Source of the DNA: Bactrocera neohumeralis
Taxonomy: Eukaryota; Arthropoda; Insecta; Diptera; Tephritidae
Reading direction: 5' to 3'
Assembly (NCBI RefSeq): GCF_024586455.1
Contig: NC_065921.1
Location: 23,004,635 to 23,068,634 of the forward strand
DNA: 64,000 nt
In this document: piece after piece, positions 58,133-64,000 of the stretch
Layout of the letters: every line of letters starts with the position of its first letter
How positions within the stretch are numbered: position 1 is the stretch's first letter
Position numbers and translations under genes: made by a program
The notes under the pieces: model-generated
What the model saw: the letters and a program-made list of their open reading frames with translations, nothing else
Databases searched by the model: none
Told to the model about the DNA's origin: nothing

Positions 58133-59004
58133 ATTATCCCCTGAACAGGGTATATTAAGTTTGTCACGAAGTTTGTAACACCCAGAAAGAAGGATCGGAG
58201 ACCCTATAAAGTATATATATAAATGATCAGTATGTTCAGATGAGACGATTTAGCCATGTCCGTCTGTCTGTCTGTCCGTCCGTCTGTCTGTTAGTCTGTC
58301 TGTCTGTCTGTATATATACGAACTAGTCACTCAGTTTTTAAGATATCGTTTCGAAATTTTGCAAACGTCATTTTCTCTTCAAGAAGCTGCTCATTTGTCG
58401 GAAGTGCCGATATCGGACCACTATAGCATATAGCTGCCATACAAACTGAACAATCGGAATCAAGTTCTTGTATGAAAAACTTTCACATTTCACAATGTAT
58501 TTTCACAAAAGTTGGCATAGGTTATTTTCTAAGATAATAATGTAATCTCCGATGAAATTGTTCAGATCGGTTAACTATAGCATATAGCTGCCATACAAAC
58601 TGAATGATCGGAATCAAATGCTTGCATGGGGAACTTCCTCATTTGACGACATATCTTCACGAAATTTGGTATGAGTTATTGTTTATAGAAATAATGTTAT
58701 ATCAGAAGAAATTGTTCACATCGGATTACTATACAATATAGCTGCCATACAAACCGAACGATCGGAATCAAGGGCTTGTATGGAAAACTTTCGCATTTGA
58801 CGTGGTATCTTCACGAAATTTGGCATGGATTACTGCTTAAGATAACAATATAATCTCCAAAAAAATTGTTCAGAACGGATTACTATAGTATATAGCTTCC
58901 ATACAAACTGAACACATATGTAATTACTAACAGAAATGCACCTGTGAATTTAGTGTGTATTTAAGTAGCTTCGGTGCAACTGAAGTTAACGTTTTTTCTT
59001 GTTA
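58133..59004 (-). repeat. DINE-1-like repeat, family 1, longest copy
   Basis: Inverted relative to the 32.7- and 43.7-kb copies: it begins CCCCTGAACAGGGTATATTA and has GTTTGTAACACCCAGAAAG, GGAGACCCTATAAAGTATAT and GATTTAGCCATGTCCGTC. A GTCT minisatellite follows at 58259-58311. Then come four blocks of the type CATATAGCTGCCATACAAAC (or CTTCCATACAAAC) at 58428, 58584, 58736 and 58891, spaced about 155 bp. It ends CTTCGGTGCAACTGAAGTTA-ACG and TTCTTGTTA. It has one more internal unit than the 32.7-kb copy. Confidence 0.87.
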
Positions 59005-61080
59005 ATATTTTCAGCAGTTGAAGAGGTCGTAGGACGTATAAGATGAGCATTTCTTTAACTCATACATTTGTCCTGAGAATGTAATCACACTTTCCGGGTG
59101 CTTTTTTGCTTCAATGTATACAAAACTTATAACCTATAATTTGTTTTTTCTTTGATCTCAAGTACTTTTTTCCACATAATGGATATTGTATAATATTTAA
59201 TGTGTTATTTTTATTGTTTTTAACAATGGTTTGAAAGTAATCACTAACGAACTAAAATATAAAATTACATTATCTTAATTTCGATTTAATTTCAACAATT
59301 TATGGCGAAAGATTTTTATAAGTAAATTTATATTTTATATAAATAGTAAAACTCAATTTTCTATTGTTTAAATATTATGTATCACAGGCTTGTCATCATG
59401 GTCATTAACGAAATTTTAATTTGCATAATTTTTTCAGAAATAATATTGAAACTTAAAGTAAATCAAAAACTTTTGGATATATGACATTTCTTATTTAAAC
59501 GAGCCTTATTTAGAATAAGAACTAAAGTTCGAAACTACTTTAACTATTCCATAAACGTAGTCAGCAGTAATTTATTTTAAGTGATGCAAACATTTTGCAT
59601 TCCCATTTCATTAAAAGCATGTACATTAAGAGCAAAATGTCACACAAGACACAATTTTTACAAAAGTCACCACCTGAATTGTAATATGGAGATTGTCAAA
59701 ATATCTGCAAACTAACCTTCAAACCACTTTATCTCAATTTTAGCTTTGAGAAGCTTTTAAAATGCTACACCAGTACAGCCAATTAGCACAAAAGTTGTTC
59801 ATTTCTTTTCTATGCTCGGTTCCATTAAAAAGTTGCAATAAAGTTGGCCCACATTTGCCGAAAATGAAATGCCAACCGAATTTTAAATTTGCAACACACA
59901 CCTCACTCACACCTGTAAAGAGACGCATAAGAGTAAATGAATATGTATATTGTGGGTGTCTTTTAGTAACAAGCTGCACATTTTTGTGCTTACTTCGTGT
60001 TACTGTTTGAAAAAGAAGGAATTTTATGGACGAATTATATTTGAAAAGCTAGGTTATGTAACCGCAACACATTTATGAGGGCCATGCAACAAATCTCTTC
60101 ATGTTGACAGCGTTACCACAGTTATCACAATAAAAGTTGAGCATCATTCAACAAGACTACATCTCATATGAAAAAGTTAAGCGCTTACTTGTTGGACATT
60201 GGTAGGATATACTCGTACTGTGTATGTATTCAGTAAACTTTATCTAAAAGATATTAAATACGTACAATATTAAAACGGCTAGTGAGTAATGAATAATTCT
60301 CGATATAAATTCTACTTTTCTTTATTATACGACACACAATATTTTATTTGTCTAAATAGATGCCCATTTCACTCATTTCCACAAAATCAAAAGGTCATTC
60401 CGATCGCATGATTTACTATTCTTAGTTAACTTATTTCATTTCACGAAACAATAATAGACGCTTTTTATCTGGTTTTGTAACTTTACTAATTAATTTTCGA
60501 CTTCCGTCAGAACACAATATATTTCCATTAGTGACTACTATATAAACACAGTACAGTAAATCAAAGAAAACAGGATCTGCGAAAAGCTAACAAGTTAAGT
60601 TAAGACTTAGAATCATCTAGTAAGCACTAATTATATAATATAATATATCCTACAACATGAATACTATTGTGAAAGAGAATGTTTGCAGTTAAATTAGGGC
60701 ATAGTAAGACTCACCACAAGTCTGTATGCCGATCATATTTGATTGAATTGCCTTTTAGTATAAAGTTCTTGGTTTCCTCTCTGCTCTGCTCTTTGTAATT
60801 ATTTAAGAAGTTTTTGAATACACCTTACCTTTTGTAACGACAATATTATGATCGTTTTTTGGCACGAAACTATTAGGTTCACTATTTCGGTCGTTAAAGA
60901 GATTATTCCTTTCCTTTATGTTAAAAATTATAGTATGTGCTTAAATTATATATAAGATTTAGTAAAAAGAAATACATTATGCCTTCACTAGATGGCCTTA
61001 GCAATCTGCATTTTGCGTTATAGCGGGGATCCAAGTAGGGGCACATTTCGTGAGAAGTGTCAAGCCGACATGTTATTTTT
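59005..61080. other. Intergenic DNA, no gene seen
   Basis: AT-rich throughout. Two opposed frames at 59740-60010 mirror each other and have no recognisable domain. Confidence 0.5.
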
Positions 61081-62100
61081 GTTCAGATTGTTTGGCATTT
61101 CAGCATAAAAAGACTTACGCCTGAACAACATTTATAAATCGTTCACCTTTATTACGAAAATATACGTTCTGTAAAGAATGTCTTTCGCGCGCTTCGCTCA
61201 ACTTATGACCAAGGTAATCGGCCTACTGAGTGTACTATTCGCAACACCATCACCCATCTTGAGACCCGGTATTCATGATTGGATAATATTCGACAGAAGA
61301 CGCTATGTCCAGCACGCAGTGAAGAAAATATAGCAGCCGTAGCTGAGAGTGTACACGAAGACTCTGGAGAGTCGACTCGACGCCGCACAAAATACAGCTT
61401 GTGCAAGAACTGAAGCAACCCAAGCAACATCGTTGCGCTCTGTGGGCTCTTGAAAAGTTCCAAAAAGATTCGGCGTTTTCGAGCCAAATTTTGTTTAGCG
61501 ATTGGGCCCATTTCTGGTCCAATGTGTATTTAAATAAGCAAAATTTACGCACTTGGCACAAAGAGTAATCTGAAGAGATTCGAGAGCTGCCATATCATCT
61601 AGAAAAAACAACGGTTTGTGAGCCGGTTTAATCATTGGGCCATAATTCTTCAAAAATGATGCCGGTGAGAACATAACTGTCAGTGGCGATCGTTATCGCG
61701 CCATGCTAACCAAGCTCATAATCTTGGCGACATTTGACGGCGCCACTTCCCACACATCAATCGCATCAATCAATGTATTTATTGAGAGAACACTTCGGTG
61801 AGCAGATAATTTCACGTTTTAGACAATCCCGCCTCCATTCAGGTCTTGCAGCAAAACATCACGCTTGTCATTCGTCAATTACCAGTCGAGATGCCTGAAC
61901 GAATCATCAAAAATTAGACTCGACTGATTGACCACCTGAGACGTAGCCACGGCCAACATATGAAAGAGATTATCTTCAAAAAATTAATTCCAAAGAATGT
62001 TCTTTCGTACTAAAAAAAAACATTCACCATTCTTTAAAAAAAGTAGGGAACGTCGAAATAAATCACCCTTTATAAAAATAAATTTTGGTTTTGTCAATTC
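61081..62100 (+). mobile_element. DUF4817-type transposon, most complete copy, inactive
   Basis: Across frames the + strand gives LYYENIRSVKNVFRAL and RPTECTIRNTITHLETRYS (N-terminal domain), ENIAAVAESVHEDSGES, and a GLLKSSKKIRRF-type linker. Next are the degraded first-Asp region (FGSDWAHFWSNV-like), RFESCHII-KKQRFV, then a gap at the QQDG block. After that come TSHQSMYLLREHFGEQIISR with shifts, and a tail. The 3' end TAGGGAACGTCGAAATAAAT-CACCC at 62045-62070 is the inverse of the 781-805 terminus. It is about 1 kb with many stops and frameshifts. Confidence 0.75.
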
Positions 62101-64000
62101 CGTTCCAGTAATTTTGATGTCAATGAAACAAAATTTGTCATTTCAGTCAACGTCTGGCGAAAACAATCATGTTCAAAAATTCCACCAATAATGTTGCTGG
62201 TGGAAGAGTAGTTTTCGTTGCCAACAGGGACAATGATTTTTATGAGAGTGGTGTTATTGGTGTTACCTTCAAAATGACAAGAATTTATCGCACAAACCCG
62301 TTTTCTATTTGATTTAAATCAGAGAATTCCAATTATTCTAAAGAGAACCTTCTTCAATGAATAAAGAATATGAATGAGGAAATCCGCTTCTTTACATACG
62401 CTTCTCGACACTTACGCTTTTTAAAAGTTCTAAAATTTATATTTTCGTTATGTGTGTTCCCCACATGTATATTTATACACTCGAGCGCCACCTATCGAAT
62501 TTAAACAAACTCGAAAAATTCTCTTTCATTCAAAGACGTATGGTACTTTATATAGAAGAACGCAAAATGCTTTGTTTTAGTGAAGAAATGTTTTTAAAAT
62601 GACATACATATTTTATTGGAACAAATATACATAATTTTCAACTTTTATAAGCTGATGCAAGATTCCACCACGAAAGTATTATTTTTCATATGATATACCC
62701 AATTGAAATCAAACAGTTATTGTTTCAAATATTTTCCAACTCAATTCACTTCGTCAAATTCGCACCCAAAAATCTTAGCAATATTTCTTAACATCGCCAT
62801 TTACTATACAACCGCTCCTACACATATGGAGCTTATAAGTATTTAAATCAAATGCGTGGGAGAGGAATATATTTTGAACAGCTGCAGTTGATTTTTCTGC
62901 AGAATTGACTCGGATCAAAGCGAGCATTAGAGTCATTTGTCTAAGTCAAATTTGCGCAAAACTCGAATAATGCGCGTTAATGATTTTGTTGTTGAATTTA
63001 TTTGTTTTCTATTGTTGTTGTTGTGTAATGTCTAGTTGATTGAAGCGCAAATCGAATCAAATCAAATTTGGCATAATCATTTAGTCTTATCAGTGACATT
63101 GCAGGCACCATCTTAGGAGTCAATAAAAGCTTAATGCCACAGCCGTTTGAGTACAATCTTCTATTTGCCATACGCCGACATACTTACCTACAACATACAT
63201 ATGTAATTCAATTTGTTCGCCAGCTGACAGCTAAACACGTGTGATTTCAGGACAACAGTTACTCATGTGCATATATCCACTTACTTTTACATATGCATAT
63301 ATGTATGTATGTATGTGTGTGTGAGAAAATTAATGCACCGACACAACTAACGGTAAGAGTAGACTTGTGTATTTACAGTTAAGTGTTTACATAGGTGCAC
63401 AACACTCTTGGGGCATATACATACATACTTATGTAAGTATATGTGTAGTATTAAGAGCTCAAGCTCATTGATTGACATCTCGAGTGTTGATGGTGTTGCA
63501 TCTTAAATGTTTTTGCAACACCGACTAGGATCGGCGGTAATTGATTGTAAAAAGTTGCCTTATAAGTGCTTAAGGATTTGCTTAGCAGCAGGCAACTGCC
63601 GTTAGCTAACTGTGGCTTGTGGTGTGAATGCCAATGAGATTACAAACACACACGGAGCTGTGCTTTCTGAGTGTGTGTGGTTATTGGTGCTGCAAGGGTA
63701 CAACCATTCTCTCACACGTGTAAGTAAATGAGCGTTTAACGGTCTATGTTGCCACATACTCATATAATTATGTTGCTATATGTACATACATACATACATA
63801 TATTATAGTAGTAGCAATATTTATTTTTTTCCATTTGGTTGCCTCTGGCATCAATAGCTTTGTGTTTTTGTAACAAAATTTAGTTGAAGTACATAGGCAT
63901 GTTACACAATTTATTTGCATCTTCTATGTACATAAGTATATTTAAACCAAAATTTTCTTTGATATGTGTACTTAAGTAAATAACATAAACGTCCTTTGAC
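62101..64000. other. Intergenic DNA, no gene seen
   Basis: AT-rich to about 62800, with AGCGCCACCTATCGA at 62484. After that it is more balanced with CATA/TATG and GT microsatellites (63285-63322 and 63783-63802). No coding sequence recognised. Confidence 0.5.

Noticed and set aside
58259..58311. GTCTGTCTGTC array as a CRISPR-like or regulatory repeat
   Set aside because: It is a simple tetranucleotide minisatellite inside a DINE-like element, also present as GACA in the copies at 33243 and 44115. No spacers.
59740..60010. Opposed frames of about 80 codons
   Set aside because: Each is the shadow of the other in AT-rich DNA; no domain and no splice context.

Overview
This is eukaryotic nuclear DNA, AT-rich, most likely from a higher dipteran fly. 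The clues are a Drosophila-like class 2 semaphorin gene split by introns, many CA/GT and TA microsatellites, and a dense load of decayed insect transposons. Some repeats match ones I associate with tephritid fruit flies such as Bactrocera; that genus-level guess is inference from memory, not a search. There is no prokaryotic gene layout, CRISPR array, rRNA or convincing tRNA gene. 

The only host gene I can support is the 3' part of a Sema2 gene (Sema2a or its paralogue Sema2b) on the + strand. Five exons lie at 8521-8857, 9384-9547, 9682-9834, 9933-10041 and 13877-13945. All junctions are GT/AG with compatible phases, and together they encode the last 276 residues: end of the sema domain, PSI domain, Ig domain and a basic C-terminal tail. 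The earlier exons must lie upstream of base 1 or be too short to see here. The last intron (3.8 kb) carries a reversed LINE fragment and many AATT-type repeats. An A-rich, probably untranslated 3' region follows the stop codon. 

The rest is a graveyard of mobile elements with quieter intergenic DNA between them. (i) A Tc1/mariner-superfamily transposase family with a WPPRSCD-type block and DUF4817-like N-terminal half has six copies or fragments (about 0.8, 32.5, 33.4, 37.2, 51.4 and 61.1 kb). (ii) Mariner transposases, all broken, lie at 7.7, 18.7, 23.7, 28.2, 35.8, 39.2 and 57.9 kb, and a Tc1-like one at 31.8 kb. (iii) LINE remnants of at least three kinds lie at 7.0 and 46.9 kb (RTE-like RT), at 10.9, 19.7 and 51.0 kb (RNase H tail with a shared 3' end), and at 54.6 and 55.8 kb (LOA-like RT and Jockey-like 3' end). 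(iv) Two related families of non-autonomous repeats resemble Drosophila DINE-1/INE-1 Helentrons. They have terminal hairpins and, in the first family, an internal GACA/GTCT minisatellite (3.5, 7.9, 21.9, 24.0, 26.0, 28.1, 32.7, 36.6, 43.7, 51.8 and 58.1 kb). 

The most informative structures are nested insertions. The DINE-like copy at 32.7-33.4 kb splits a transposase reading frame, and the one at 58.1 kb abuts a mariner start codon. Also notable are a short inverted-repeat element at 17.24-17.39 kb and a tandem array of about 117-bp AAGCTT-rich units downstream of Sema2. No intact autonomous transposon and no new multi-gene system is visible.
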